Source: Latrodectus hesperus
Taxonomy: Eukaryota; Arthropoda; Arachnida; Araneae; Theridiidae
Direction: 5' to 3'
Assembly: GCA_037975125.1 (NCBI GenBank)
Contig: CM075852.1
Location: 7,523,258-7,587,257 of the forward strand
Length of the DNA stretch: 64,000 bases
Part shown: positions 48,580 to 59,015 of the stretch, piece after piece
Numbering within the stretch: position 1 is the stretch's first letter
How the letters are laid out: the number at the start of each line of letters is the position of its first letter
Notes under the pieces: model-generated
Told to the model about the DNA's origin: nothing
Database searches by the model: none
What the model saw: only the letters and a program-made list of their open reading frames with translations
Made by a program: the position numbers and the translations under genes

Positions 48580-49987
48580 CACTACTGGCCATTAAAATTG
48601 TTACACCAAGAAGGAATGCAAATAACAGAACGATATTTAATGGACACATACATTATAGTGGAAAGAACAAGTGATTAGATTTACAGGAAATTAGGATGTA
48701 TAGATCTTGAGAAATCAGTACCTAAAGCAGCCACCTCTGACTGCAGTAACAGCATTTATTCGCCTAGGCATGGAGTCAAATAGAGATTGCATGGCATGTA
48801 CGGGGATCTCAGTCCATGCAGCTTCAACACTATGCCACAGTTCATCGACAGTAGTGGATGGTGAGTGATGACGTGCCAATCGCTCGGCAACCATTGACCA
48901 CACGTTCTCAATAGGTGACAGATCAGGAGAACGTGCTGGTCAGGGTAACAGTCGAACCTGTTCTGTATCAAGGAAGTTCAGAACAGTACGGGCAACATGC
49001 GGTCGTGCATTAGCTTGTTGAAACAAAGCATTAGGGAGGCCTCGAAGATAGGGCAGAGCCACGGGCCTTAACACATCGGAAATGTAACGGTTGCTGTTCA
49101 AAGTGCCGGTAATGCGAACAAGAGGTAATCGAGACGTGTATCCAATGGCACCCCATACCATCACTCCAGCAGATGGGCCAGTATGGCGATGTCCAATGCA
49201 AGCTGGCAATGCGCGTTATCCACGATGCCTCCAAACACAGATGCGGCCATCATGGTCCTGTATACAGAACCGAGATTCATCTGTAAAGATGACGTGATGC
49301 CATTCTCGCGTCCAGGTTCGTCGCTGATCACACCATTGAAGGCGCTCCTGTCTGTGACGCAGCGTCAATGGTAGCCGAAGCCATGGTCGCCGTGCAGACA
49401 ATACATGCTGCTGCAAACGTCGTCGAACTGTTTGAGCAGAAACTTGTTGCCTTGTAAATGACTCCATTTCTCGACTCAGGGTTCGTGACGTGGCTGTACG
49501 ATCCCTTGTGATCATGCGGACAAGATGTCTGTCTTCTCTGCTGTTAGTGATGGGGGGTCACTGAGATCCTGCATGACGTTCCGTATGATTGTCCTGAACC
49601 CAACGATTCCATATTCTGCTAACAGTCATGGGGTCTCGACCGACGCGAGCAGCAATATTGCGGTACGATAAACCGCAATCCCGGTAGGCTATAATCCTTC
49701 CTCGATCAAAGTCAGACAATTGTTGGTAGGCATTTCTTCTTCTTACACGAGGCATTACAACAACTTTCTTTGCCGAAAACAACGTTGAAACGGAAATGGA
49801 GTATGAGAAAACTGCTGTCAAATCTCTGGTTTTGTACACATTGTAGATGTAGCTACTGTCGCCTCCTTTGTATGAATGCGCTGAAAATCTAATCATTTGC
49901 ATATCACAGCAAGTTCTATCTGTCATGCAAATTTCACGTGTGTGGTGTGCCGCTTTTCTGGCGCAGCAATTTTAATGGCAAGTAGTG
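48580..49987 (-). mobile_element. Tc1-like DNA transposon with intact ends
   Basis: 1,408 bases. Terminal inverted repeats CACTACTGGCCATTAAAATTG (left) and CACTACTTGCCATTAAAATTG (right, read inverted) differ at one base and are flanked by TA on both sides (48,578-48,579; 49,988-49,989), the standard Tc1/mariner target duplication. It is inserted inside the KRBA2-like relic. It carries one transposase gene, inactivated by point mutations. Removing the element and one TA restores continuity of the surrounding integrase homology, though not an open reading frame. Confidence 0.9.
48715..49755 (-). pseudogene. Tc1 transposase, three nonsense codons and a lost catalytic Asp
   Basis: A single frame from MPRVRRRNAYQQL (ATG at 49,755) to GGCFRY* (48,715), 347 codons including the stop, the normal length for Tc1 transposases. 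The N-terminal paired-type HTH reads DRGRIIAYRDCGLSYRNIAA and RVGRDPMTVSRIWNRW. The DD34E core has FTDESRF intact. The second Asp block reads FQQANARPH where DNARPH is expected (GCT codon), so the second catalytic Asp is Ala. The Glu block SPDLSPIENVW is intact. In-frame stops replace an Arg (TGA, 49,558-49,560), a Glu (TAA, 49,216-49,218) and a Trp (TGA, 48,940-48,942). The open pieces are all in the same frame, so there are no indels: decay was by substitution only. Confidence 0.9.
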
Positions 49988-50429
49988 TAAATTCTATAAA
50001 TATCAAAGGTTCAGAAACTAGACCTTTCTTAGGATTAGATAATTTGGTCTGACACAGTTTGCATAAATGGGGATATAATGCAATGATTTCCTTGGTACAC
50101 TTTTATACTTTTTTTTTCCCAACTCCTTTTCCATCTGTGTGCGACCTCCATGTCCAATTTTCAAGCGAGTATCATGTAGCAAAGCGAATAACTCTTCTGT
50201 GTGCACATAGTATAAACTAAAGCTATTGTCTTCTGTTACTGGCACAATAAGTTTTTTTTTACCATCAACCTCAGTAACATCATATTTTCTTAGTCGAAGA
50301 TAGTCAACACTTTCTTTTTTCTGCTTCGCTTTGGCCTTTTTAACTCTTCTATGAAAGTTCAGCCTCTGCTGGGGATCCAGCTATTATCTGTTTTTTCTTT
50401 TAGCAATATACCCATACAACCACACACGT

Positions 50430-50680
50430 CTATTGGACGTCTTTTAAAGATCCATAGAGTCCAAAAGACGTCCTGGATACCTTTTGGATGTCATAAAGAC
50501 GTCCATGGTTAGATGTGAACTGGATGGTCTTCTATCGACGTCGGATTGACATCCACGATGGATGAGTTTTGGATTATTAGCATTTGGATCTGTAATAGAC
50601 GTAATTTATATGTCCATGATAGATGTAATTTGGACGTCCATGGTGGACGTACTTAAGACATTCATAAAGGATGTTATCGT
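50430..50680. repeat. GACGTC-rich degenerate array, copy 1
   Basis: About 250 bases packed with short units around GACGTC / GGACGTCCA / TGGATGTC in both orientations, e.g. ACGTCTATTGGACGTC, AAAAGACGTCCTGGA, AAAGACGTCCATGG, TTTGGACGTCCATGGTGGACG. The motif is palindromic, so the array could fold or present many identical binding sites. Similar sequence occurs at 53,325-53,440 and 55,275-55,580. No coding frame. Confidence 0.75.
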
Positions 50681-53050
50681 GACATGTATTAAAAGTAGGT
50701 AATTAACTGCAATTGTAATTATTTATGTTTATTCCTTCCATAATTTTAAATTATCGTTTGCCTCACAGTCTACAGTCGTTTATTGCTACGTTAAGAAGTG
50801 TTTAACGAAGTAAGTTAAAAAATAATTGCTTTTCTTTTTAAATAACTTATTTTTATTCCAAAGAAGTCATAAAAGAAATAAGGTTTAAAAACTGAGTAGT
50901 TTTATCTAAGTGTAGAAAACCATGTTTAAAGTGTATTTTTACTTTAAAAAATTACATTTGTAACTATTTTAAATTAACGTTAAAAGGTAAATATTGCTTT
51001 TATTTATAAATTGTGCTTGATAGCAGAATGTAATAATTTTTTTGTCTTTAACTTTTAAAATTATTTTTAGGCTAAAAATGCAAACATTGCGATTAGGGTG
51101 AAAATTGCTGGATGAAAATACCACAAAGTAATTTTCTTTAGTAAAAACCATTTTTCTCTCCAAAATTGCTTAAATTTATTATTATTTTGTCATACAAAGA
51201 CTTATGTATTTATATCTTGATTTCAACAAGATAAAAATTAATCAATATTAGGATTTGATTCAAAGATTTAATGTTAAATTAAAATACTTTTTACTGTTGA
51301 ATTAAAAAATCTGAGTGTTTTTTTTTTTTTTTTTTTTTGAATATCAAATTTTAAATCAATAATTCAAGATTTTGCTACTTAGCTAGAAAAAATTATATTA
51401 CCCAATTATTTTAATGCATGCTGGACTAATATTTCAAATGAAGAGCTATTAAAATGTATACTTGAAAATTAATTTTTGTATTTTGTAGTTAAATGGAAGA
51501 TATGTTTATTTCCCATACCAGATTTGGAATTCTTACTTTTCTGGAGAACTTCTCTTGTTGTCTACTAAAGGTTCTAGAATTTGAAGTAAGCATTTTTTTT
51601 ATTTTAAGGAAAAATGATGTTTAAGATTATGTAAAATCATTTAGTATGAAATGTTTACATCTTCAGTGATTAAGCATTTAGAATGTGACTGTGTGTGATC
51701 TGTGAATGTGATTTTCTATAATATTTTCTGTACACTTAATTTGGTAGCAAAATTTCCTACTTCCATAATGCTTGTGATGTTGAACATTTTTTATATTCTT
51801 ATTTTGTATTATTTTGTTTAATACTCTTACAAAAACTATCTGATCATAATATCTTCAAAATAAATTATTTTTTTAATCACACTTTAAATATCTAAGTAAA
51901 TTAATATAAGAATGCTCACATTTTCAGGAAAAAAATCATAAATTATAATAGCAAATGAAACTCTTAATACATTGATTTCATTTTCACTAAAGTTATTTTT
52001 AAGTCAATATAGTTAAAACCTTTTTGTATGAGAAGAATTTAGTTTATTGTAAAAAATGAAATTAGTAACTAACTGGAATTTCTGAAATTCAAACCATTTG
52101 CTTGCATGTGTATGCCCTGAAAGGAAGTTAAGAAGCATGCTCTCAATGAAATTAAAAAGCAAAATGATTACGTAAACAGAACAATGTTTCTGGAATGAAT
52201 ATTATATGTGTACTTCCATTCAAATTCTGTTGATTAATTTGATTTAATAAATTATTCTCTGATTTATATTTAAACAGAAATATCAATATTCTTCTATTTT
52301 TAATTGTATTCCTTTAAAGCTATTTTGTTGTAGTTCACTTTTCTACAGACTTCAAAGACTTTACTGGCAAAAATAAACAGAATGGCATCTACGTTTCACA
52401 CAATAACCTGATTTTTAGTTCTATTAAATATGTCTTCTTTATTAATCTAATTTGAATATTATTAAAAAAGATGTACACATTTGATCACAGTAAACATCAT
52501 TTATTTATTGAATATTGATTGGAAATTCATTTTTTCTATAGTGTTTCATATTCTGCTCTGCTTTGCATGAAAAATTGCTTATGATGGGCTGAACCTAGTT
52601 TCAAATAAATTGAATAAATAATTTGTTTTATAAATAGTTATCTTTTTATATTTAAGATTTAAAATTTTTTTATTGTGTTATGCTTTAATTATTTTGGTTG
52701 ATAAAGTTGAATTGTATTTTTAAGAGATAAAATGTACATCATTTATAAATTCTAAATTTTGTTTTCCTTTTCAGTTAAATGAGAATTACAAATTTATATA
52801 CCTGAGGATGAGATTAAATTTAAAATAAGCAAATTAAAAAAAAATTTAATTTTTCTATATTATTTATGCTTATTTGGAACTAATGTAGAGCAAAAGAAAA
52901 TAAATCCTTTAAAGGATTAAAAACATGGCAATTTGTTTCTACTGAGTGCAAATTGTAAATAAATATATCATGTATTAAATTTTATTAAGCGTTTACTGTT
53001 GTAAAAATGTTTAATCAAAATATTTAATGTATTCCTTAGTAAATAACATT
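50680..53050. other. AT-rich stretch, no gene supported
   Basis: Interior of the repeat-rich block. It contains a poly(T) run at about 51,318-51,338. A short frame near 51,493 starts MEDMFISHTRFGI and lies between a TTTTGTAG acceptor and a GTAAGC donor; this could be an exon but no partner or family is recognised. Otherwise nothing. Confidence 0.4.
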
Positions 53051-54120
53051 TCTGTTTATATTTAGCACTAATATGTAAATTCAATTCTATATTTTATTAT
53101 TTAAGTTCTGTTCTTTTAATGGTAATGTTAAATTTTACCTATTAATCTAATTCTTGTTTTTCTAATTTGAAGATTCATTACAAATTTTAAACATTTTGTA
53201 ATTTCAGTTATTTAATCAATTCCAAAGGGTAAAAGATTAAGTAGTATATTTTTTCCAGAAATTAGTCCCTTAGGTTTAGCATATATGTAATGAAAAAGAT
53301 AAACATTTCTAAAATTGGTATTATGATATTTGACGTGCCATGTATCTAAACTGGACCAAAATGAGGCGTCTACTGGATTAGAGTACATCCACCTGATGTC
53401 ATATCGACGTCTATTGGAAGAAATTGTGTTGTATTGCGCTTTTACTATATTATAGTTGATTTGATTTTGTATTGTTTAAATAATTATTTTTTATATATAT
53501 GCTTTATTAAATGTATAGGAATATATATTAGATTTATTTTTCTAAAACTTATGTGAATTTTATGCTGTAAATAATAATTATTATTATGACTACATAATGT
53601 ATGGATGTTGCCAAAATTAATACAGTAATTTCAAATTTAAATTATAAAATGTTTTTAATTATAAAATATTTATATTTTTATTTGTTTTGTTTCAGTGCCA
53701 CTTTTTAAGCTTGTCTGGGGGAACTTCTTCCGGGAATTGCACCATAAGCATCACTAAAAAAATTGATGGCCAATAAACTTGCACCTGAGTTCAGTTATTT
53801 TGGTGCTACGAAGAAATCCTTTAATGAACTGAATATGAAGCAGTTAGTTTTAGGTAAGTGCAATGTTTGAATAAGCATGTCATTGAAAGTTTTCTTTTGT
53901 AGAAATGATGAAAAAATACACTTTTCTCATAAAAAAATTTTTTAATGAAATATATTTATGTAAGCGCTAATATATAAATTCAATTCTCTGTTTGATTACT
54001 TAAGCACTGTTTTCATTATAAAAGTAATGTTCAATTCTATCTGATAATTTGAAGGTGTTTGTAACATACTTTAAACATTTTGTAATTTTAATTATTTAAT
54101 CAAACACAAAGGTTACCATA
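53050..54120. repeat. Diverged direct duplication (~170 bases, ~905 bases apart)
   Basis: The stretch 53,060-53,230 (TAAATTCAATTCT...TTAAACATTTTGTAATTTCAGTTATTTAATCAA) recurs at 53,965-54,110 with many substitutions and small indels (TAAATTCAATTCT...TTAAACATTTTGTAATTTTAATTATTTAATCAA). This indicates an old internal duplication in the same element or locus. Confidence 0.6.
53325..53440. repeat. GACGTC-rich repeat, copy 2
   Basis: Reads TTTGACGTGCCATG, ATCTAAACTGGACCAAAA, CGTCTACTGGATTAGAGTAC, ATATCGACGTCTATTGGA and GAAATTGTGTTGT. It matches 55,467-55,576 nearly base for base in the same orientation, about 2.1 kb away. Confidence 0.8.
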
Positions 54121-54469
54121 TTTACAAAGCTGATATTTCTTAGAAATTGAATTACTAAATATATATTTAAAACATTTACTGAATTAAAATAAAAATATTT
54201 CTAACTATGTTTTTATAAAGTTACTTAATGTCTTAAATTAGTGAAGGAAATTTTTGATATTTTTCTGATTAATTTACGCTGTTTTTTAATAATGAGATTT
54301 ACATCCAATCAGTTTAATGTATTAATCAGATTGATAAGAAATAAATTAAATATTGATGAAAATTGTCTTCAGGATTTTTACTATTTTGTCTGAGGTTATT
54401 CATCTGAAAATGTTAATTGTTATTGCTAATTATTTTAAATGTACTTTATTTTCAGATGCTGCGTGGTGA
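53696..54469 (+). CDS. Candidate two-exon fragment, possibly DUF4806-like
   Basis: Exon 53,696-53,853 (acceptor TTTGTTTCAG, donor G|GTAAGT) contains an ATG at 53,766 and reads MANKLAPEFSYFGATKKSFN and ELNMKQLVL. Splicing to the TTTTCAG at 54,455 adds DAAW and a TGA at 54,467-54,469; AATAAA follows at 54,543-54,548. The F-x-x-x-G-x-x-K-K-[SA]-F-x-x-[LM] pattern resembles the DUF4806 domain found in many arthropod and transposon-related proteins, but it stops far short of a full domain. Good splice sites and a poly(A) signal suggest a transcribed unit whose frame has been cut short. Assignment weak. Confidence 0.3.
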
Positions 54470-54549
54470 ACTCCACAGTATTCAAAGACAACAGATGGTG
54501 AAATTATATTTATTAATATTTATGTATAATGTAAATAATCAGAATAAAA

Positions 54550-55270
54550 ATTGTGTGCATTAAAAATAAAATCTATTAGTTTGTTATATTTTTCTTGAAT
54601 TAATTAAGATTTACACTCTCTTGCTGGAATGTTTTCTTAAACAAATTTTAACATTTACAAAGGAAAATAATTCAGCTTTTAAACAATGAAATAAGTAATT
54701 TTCAGAATTTTTGTCATAATAATTTGGAATATTCAATTGAGTGGAAAACTTTAATTAAATAAAAGTTTCTCTTTTATCTTTTACAAAAAAAGACATTGTT
54801 GAAATAATATCTAATTAGTTAAAATATATGGCTGAGAAATAATTCTTATAAGTTTCTCTTACTACAAAATTAATTAAAAAAATAAAGTATGAACAATAAT
54901 TTTGCTGACATTAAAATAAAAAAAATTACACTCCACAAATAAAAATATCCTTGACTATATTATTACTCTCTAGTTATAATAGTAATTCATTAATTTATGC
55001 ATTCACTGGAAACTTCTTAGAAGTAATTTTTAACTTTTCCAAAGAAAAAAGAATCGTTTTATTTTAAACAATAAGAAACTAAATTTTCAAAAGGTTAACC
55101 ATAAAATAATGAGCATAAAAATAATACTAATTTATCAATTGTGAGAATTTTATTACATTAACTAAACTTGAACAGTAAATCTGTCAGAAATCTAGGATAT
55201 TTGACTGAAAATTAAGAAAAATGTGATGCTAAAGCAATTTCATAAGTAACAAGCTAATTAAAAATAATTT
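54550..55270. other. AT-rich stretch, no gene seen
   Basis: Low-complexity AT-rich DNA between the candidate terminal exon and the third GACGTC array. No exon, repeat family or RNA gene recognised. Confidence 0.5.
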
Positions 55271-55274
55271 TCTC

Positions 55275-55580
55275 TTTGTCTAGTGGACAAAAATATATGA
55301 GCCACTAAGATAGATGAGGGATTATTTCAAAATCTACACACATCTAGAATACATCCATAAAACTACCTAGTATAGAGCAGTGCGTATGAATACATCCAAA
55401 TTTCGTCCATGAGCCATCCACTGGCAACGTCTCGTAGACGTATAGTGGACGTAAAATAGGTGGATATTTGACGTGCCATGGATCTAAACTGGACCAAAAA
55501 GAGACGTCTACTGGATTAGAGTACATCCCGTTGAGGATGTCATATCTACGTCTACTGGACGAAATTGTGTTGTTTGGGTA
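55275..55580. repeat. GACGTC-rich degenerate array, copy 3
   Basis: Contains ACGTCTCGTAGACG, TATAGTGGACGTAAA, AGAGACGTCTACTGGA, TATCTACGTCTACTGGACG and ends GAAATTGTGTTGTTTGGG. The last ~110 bases duplicate copy 2. Read inverted, the outer edge CAACACAATTTCGTCCAGTAGACG resembles the outer edge of copy 1 (CAACCACACACGTCTATTGGACG), so copies 1 and 3 might be the ends of one element. Confidence 0.7.
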
Positions 55581-55590
55581 TTCAATTTAC

Positions 55591-55681
55591 TTAAGAACAC
55601 GGTTTTCATATCGAAAGTTTGTTCCGCATTTGCATGTGCGTCATCTTCGCCCAGCACAGTAGTTTCGTCAGGAGCAGCCAT
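55591..55681 (-). CDS. Candidate first coding exon, gene unrecognised
   Basis: On the minus strand ATGGCTGCTCCTGACG opens a frame reading MAAPDETTVLGEDDAHANAE and QTFDMKTVFL, ending at a donor (TTCTTAA|GTAAATT). GC is higher than in the flanks and the residues look like a genuine acidic N-terminus. Without splicing the frame runs on into the GACGTC array, which starts about 10 bases further. No downstream exon identified. It could belong to the same mobile unit as the arrays. Confidence 0.3.
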
Positions 55682-55699
55682 TGAAGAAAAAAACATATA

Positions 55700-56510
55700 G
55701 AAAAACAATATGATATTCTAAAATCACGTGGCGATTCCTTTCGTGATTTAGCTGTTAATGTACTTGTATAATATTTAGGTGAAACTAAAGAATCTAACAT
55801 AAATAAGAGGCATTTATTTAATCAACACTTCAAATACCAAAACTTTTTTCAGGTGTAAAGAAAGGTTTTCACTATATATTGCTTGAAATTAGCTCATTAA
55901 ACAGTATTATAGTCACATTTAAGAAAAAATTAATGGATTTATAGGATGCTCCCAGATGAGAACAATGGTCATTCCCATGAATATTTGAGGCATATGTTTA
56001 AAGATAGAGAAACTATTTTTTTAGCACAAAATATTTAATCAGTTATTAATTACTTTAGAAAATACACATTTTAAATTTAGATATCTATTCTTTTTCACAG
56101 AAAATTTTCATGAACAATTAAATTTTACTTGTTAATTAAAAAAAAATTACATGACATAATATGTCTATTATAGCGGAAAATATTTTTTGTATATTTTGTG
56201 AATAAACAAAGTAGATCAGTACTCCAATTTTATTTCAAAAAGTCATTTGATGAGTTAAAATCAATTAAGAAATTTAAAATTTCGGTAATTTTTTAAATAT
56301 GTTTTTCTTTGGGAACAAAGGCACTTCAAGCGTTAAGAAGCATTTCAGCACAAGAGTCTAAGTTTGCTTTTATACCAAGAAAATTTTTAAATCTTTTATA
56401 TTTAAATGACTCTTTTTTTAGAATCGAAATTTTCAAATGATTGAAGTAAAATTGAATTTATGGACGGTTGAACAATACTTTAGAACTGAGCACCACTAAG
56501 GGCATTGAGG
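55700..56510. other. AT-rich stretch, nothing recognised
   Basis: No open frame with support, no repeat family recognised. A minus frame near 55,606-55,800 overlaps the candidate exon in another phase and is a shadow. Confidence 0.45.
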
Positions 56511-56511
56511 T

Positions 56512-56554
56512 AACTTCTAATGGCACTGAGCATCACTCAGTGCCATTAGAAGTT
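56512..56554. repeat. Perfect 19-bp hairpin
   Basis: AACTTCTAATGGCACTGAG, loop CATCA, then the exact reverse complement. The stem has a mixed base composition, unlike the AT flanks, so a chance origin is unlikely. It may be a snap-back replication inversion or a terminator/hairpin of a mobile element. Confidence 0.85.
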
Positions 56555-56814
56555 TGAGTTAGGAGAAATTATTCGAAAAATTGTAGTTGCGGTGCTTTGA
56601 AAACATGTACAAATTCTTGAAACTGAGTTTGATCCATAGTATAACAAAAAATTAAATGAATATAGAAAGATTTTACCTATCCGGGGAAAGCATACTAACC
56701 CGCAATCGAAACTATTCATTTGGCGGGACCGTAAATAATAACGCGTTGCCAGATTCGTAATTCGATACATGGATGCCAGATACACTGAAAATATAACACA
56801 CTGTCCTTGCTACC

Positions 56815-57028
56815 ATGTGCCTACCGTTATCACCCCGAAATCGACAGCTGCACTTCTTACCGAACAGTCTTACTTCAGCACATCGAGCATTGGCCTGGAA
56901 GTTCCGGGCAATCAGGAAAGTGGCTGGCCAATGTAGTATATACCCTATTCATTTCCAGTACATTGGACATAGGCCACACACCCCGGCCAATTCGGGAACT
57001 GGCCGAACTTCGGTCTTTGGCCGTAACA
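56815..57028 (-). repeat. Right TTGGCC-rich terminal inverted repeat candidate
   Basis: Read inverted from 57,028 it begins TGTTACGGCCAAAGACCGAAGTTCGGCCAGTTCCCGAATTGGCC and continues with further TTGGCCAG/CCAATG blocks to about 56,815. The first 44 bases match the left copy at 47,544 closely. Flanking four bases are TACA (left) and TATG (right), not an identical duplication. Overlapping open frames here on both strands are GC-driven shadows. Confidence 0.65.
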
Positions 57029-57286
57029 TATGTATATACTACTTTTAGTTGTATGTAATTGTACACCTAAGTTTATAATAAAATGTATTTCTCCATTAAT
57101 AAAGAGAAACAGCACATGATAATTAATAATGAGACCAAATTATTAAAAAAGTATTGAAATTCCAAAAAATTAATTTATCTCAAAATTATATTAAATTATT
57201 GTTTTGTCATACAAAACTTAATATATATACTGCGCTATTTTACTTCATTATAAATGTAAAAAAATTCTTATTTTAATTTGTTTCTA

Positions 57287-58653
57287 CACTGCTTTCCATC
57301 CAAATAGTAACACCAAGAAAGATAAGAGATATCACAAAATTTATTTTGTAGGTAAAATGTTGACCATAAGTATCAAATGAATAAATTTATAGACTTAGGT
57401 GAAATATGGTTTCTGCCAAAATCAGTAGCCAGAATAGCCACTATTATTGGATATCATCACTGCCATACACTTCTCCACTGATTCAAAGAGACTTCTTAGG
57501 GTACAGCAGAACAAGTAGCTTCCAAACGTTGCCAAAGATGATCTGGTGTGGCAGCTAGGAATGTATTCTGGTTCAACTGTTAAGCAACCATGAACTATAT
57601 GTTTTCTATTAGTGAAGGATCCGGAGAGCGAGCCAGCTAGGGAAGCAATTCAGTCTGGAGATTGACGAAGAACCCTTGGAAAACGCGTGCCACATGTTGT
57701 TGAAATATGGTTGTAGGCAAGCCCTGACGGTAAGGATGGACAACTGGCTTTAACACCTTAGAGATGTAGCGCTGGTTGTTTAAAGTACCGGCAATGAGTA
57801 CTAGAAGAGTGCGAGAATAATATTCAATACTGCCACATACCATGATACCAGGTGCATGACCAGTGTGGGGGTGCATAATGCAGCTGTTCAGCATCCGTTC
57901 TCCACAGCGTCTCCAGGCTCGAATGCGACCATCGTGGTGTTGCTGACAGAGGCGTGACTTTTCAATAAAGACTATTTCATTCCATTCTTCGACCCATATC
58001 CTTCTTTCAACGCACTATTGGTGGAGAAGGCGTCTGTGGTTCTGCATCAAGGGTAGAACAAGCAATGGATGATGGAGCAAGAGGACAGACCACTCTGCTG
58101 TAAACGGCATCGAATGGTACGCGCAGAAACTCGTTACAGACTGAATGTGCTGTACTATGGTTCGTGATCCGTCACTGCCATGCGCACAATTTGTCTGCCG
58201 TCACATGAAGTGGTGCACTGAGATGGATGTGATCGAATATGTCGGTCCGTCGTACCCTCTTACATCCAACGATCACATATCCGCATTAGATGTTTGATTT
58301 CGTCCAACACGATTATCGATTTCTCTAAAGCATAATCCTCAATCTTGGAATGGCTCCTATCCTTCCTAAGTGGAACTCGGATACTTGATCAAAAATGATC
58401 GCTGTTTTCTACGAGGCATAATTGATCTTTTTTTAAAAAAAAAGCCACTAGAAAAATAAAGTTGCGGGATTTGAAATCTTCAAAATCTCGAAGCCTTAGA
58501 TAGTACCATGAAGTGGAGCCACAGGTGCGCGTGATATGCGCCTAAGCTGAAATTCTAATCATTTGCCTATCTCATCTCCGCTAATGCATGTTGTAAATTT
58601 CATGTTATTTGCATGCTTCTTTCAGGGTGTTGCATTTACGGTGGCCAGCAGTG
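57287..58653 (-). mobile_element. Second, strongly decayed Tc1-like element
   Basis: Ends CACTGCTTTCCATCC (left) and, inverted, CACTGCTGGCCACCG (right), each next to TA (57,285-57,286; 58,654-58,655). On the minus strand a transposase relic reads IMHPHTGHAPGIMVCGSIEY, then LNNQRYISKVLKPVVHPYRQ, TIFQQHVARVFQG and LLP. The DNARP residues of the second catalytic block are deleted (FQQ-HVAR), and many stops and shifts break the N-terminal half. Subfamily differs from the element at 48,580, and it is clearly older. Confidence 0.75.
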
Positions 58654-58669
58654 TATATGTTTTAATTAA

Positions 58670-59015
58670 TTATAATTCCTCATGATAAATATCGTTAAAT
58701 TTCATCATATTCTTGGCAATGAAAGTTATAAAATCCTCTATATATTTAAAGGCACAAGACATCTGAATAATATATGATTCATATTATCGTGATAACAGAT
58801 TTGCTAGAGTTCTTGAAAATTCAGATCCTTGAGGAATACCTTTAACCTGAATTGATAATATATCTCCACATATTATTATAAACACAAAATCAGCAAATAT
58901 TTTTCTAATAATTTAAATTGAGGTCTAATAAAGGCCCATATTTATAAAAATAAAACATTAGTTCAACAAGTTTATCTATTGGTAAATTAGAAAAAAGAAC
59001 CTTAAGGTCTCATAT
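58670..59015 (-). pseudogene. Reverse-transcriptase palm relic of uncertain class
   Basis: The minus strand reads LKVLFSNLPIDKLVELMFYF early on. After a frameshift it reads VKGIPQGSEFSRTLANLLSR, a stop, then YESYIIQMS and FKYIEDFITFIAKNMMK to TAA at 58,670-58,672. GIPQGS followed by LANL...YE and F-x-Y-[IV]-x-D is the order of RT motifs 4-5; the catalytic box is YIED where YIDD would be expected. It resembles Penelope-like or related RTs more than the LINEs elsewhere in this window, but the class is not settled. It directly abuts the second Tc1 relic. Confidence 0.6.

Larger units (their letters stand above)
48010..50360 (-). pseudogene. KRBA2-like integrase relic, split by a Tc1 element
   Basis: Minus-strand pieces in order. 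At 50,340-50,245, a Lys-rich stretch and LRLRKYDVTEVDGKKKLIVP. At 50,245-49,990, LYYVHTEELFALLHDTRLKI and GHGGRTQMEKELGK, the His pair of an integrase HHCC finger, with a frameshift before the Cys pair (LCQTK...). After the Tc1 insertion at 48,580-49,987, 48,575-48,348 reads SRCQVDLIDMQSNPD, NYQDRLTKFILLRALKSQRS and YQLLDVITILGAPSVLQ, the rve core with its first Asp. About 170 bases of AT-rich insertion follow, then 48,160-48,010 reads VINELKIMCHESKIA and KPRHNQSQGSV. This order matches KRBA2-like proteins, whose integrase descends from Ginger/gypsy-type elements. The block around the second Asp is altered (LQLDKWK), and stops and shifts make it non-functional. Confidence 0.8.

Noticed and set aside
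49091..49374. Plus-strand frames across the Tc1 element
   Set aside because: They are shadows of the minus-strand transposase.
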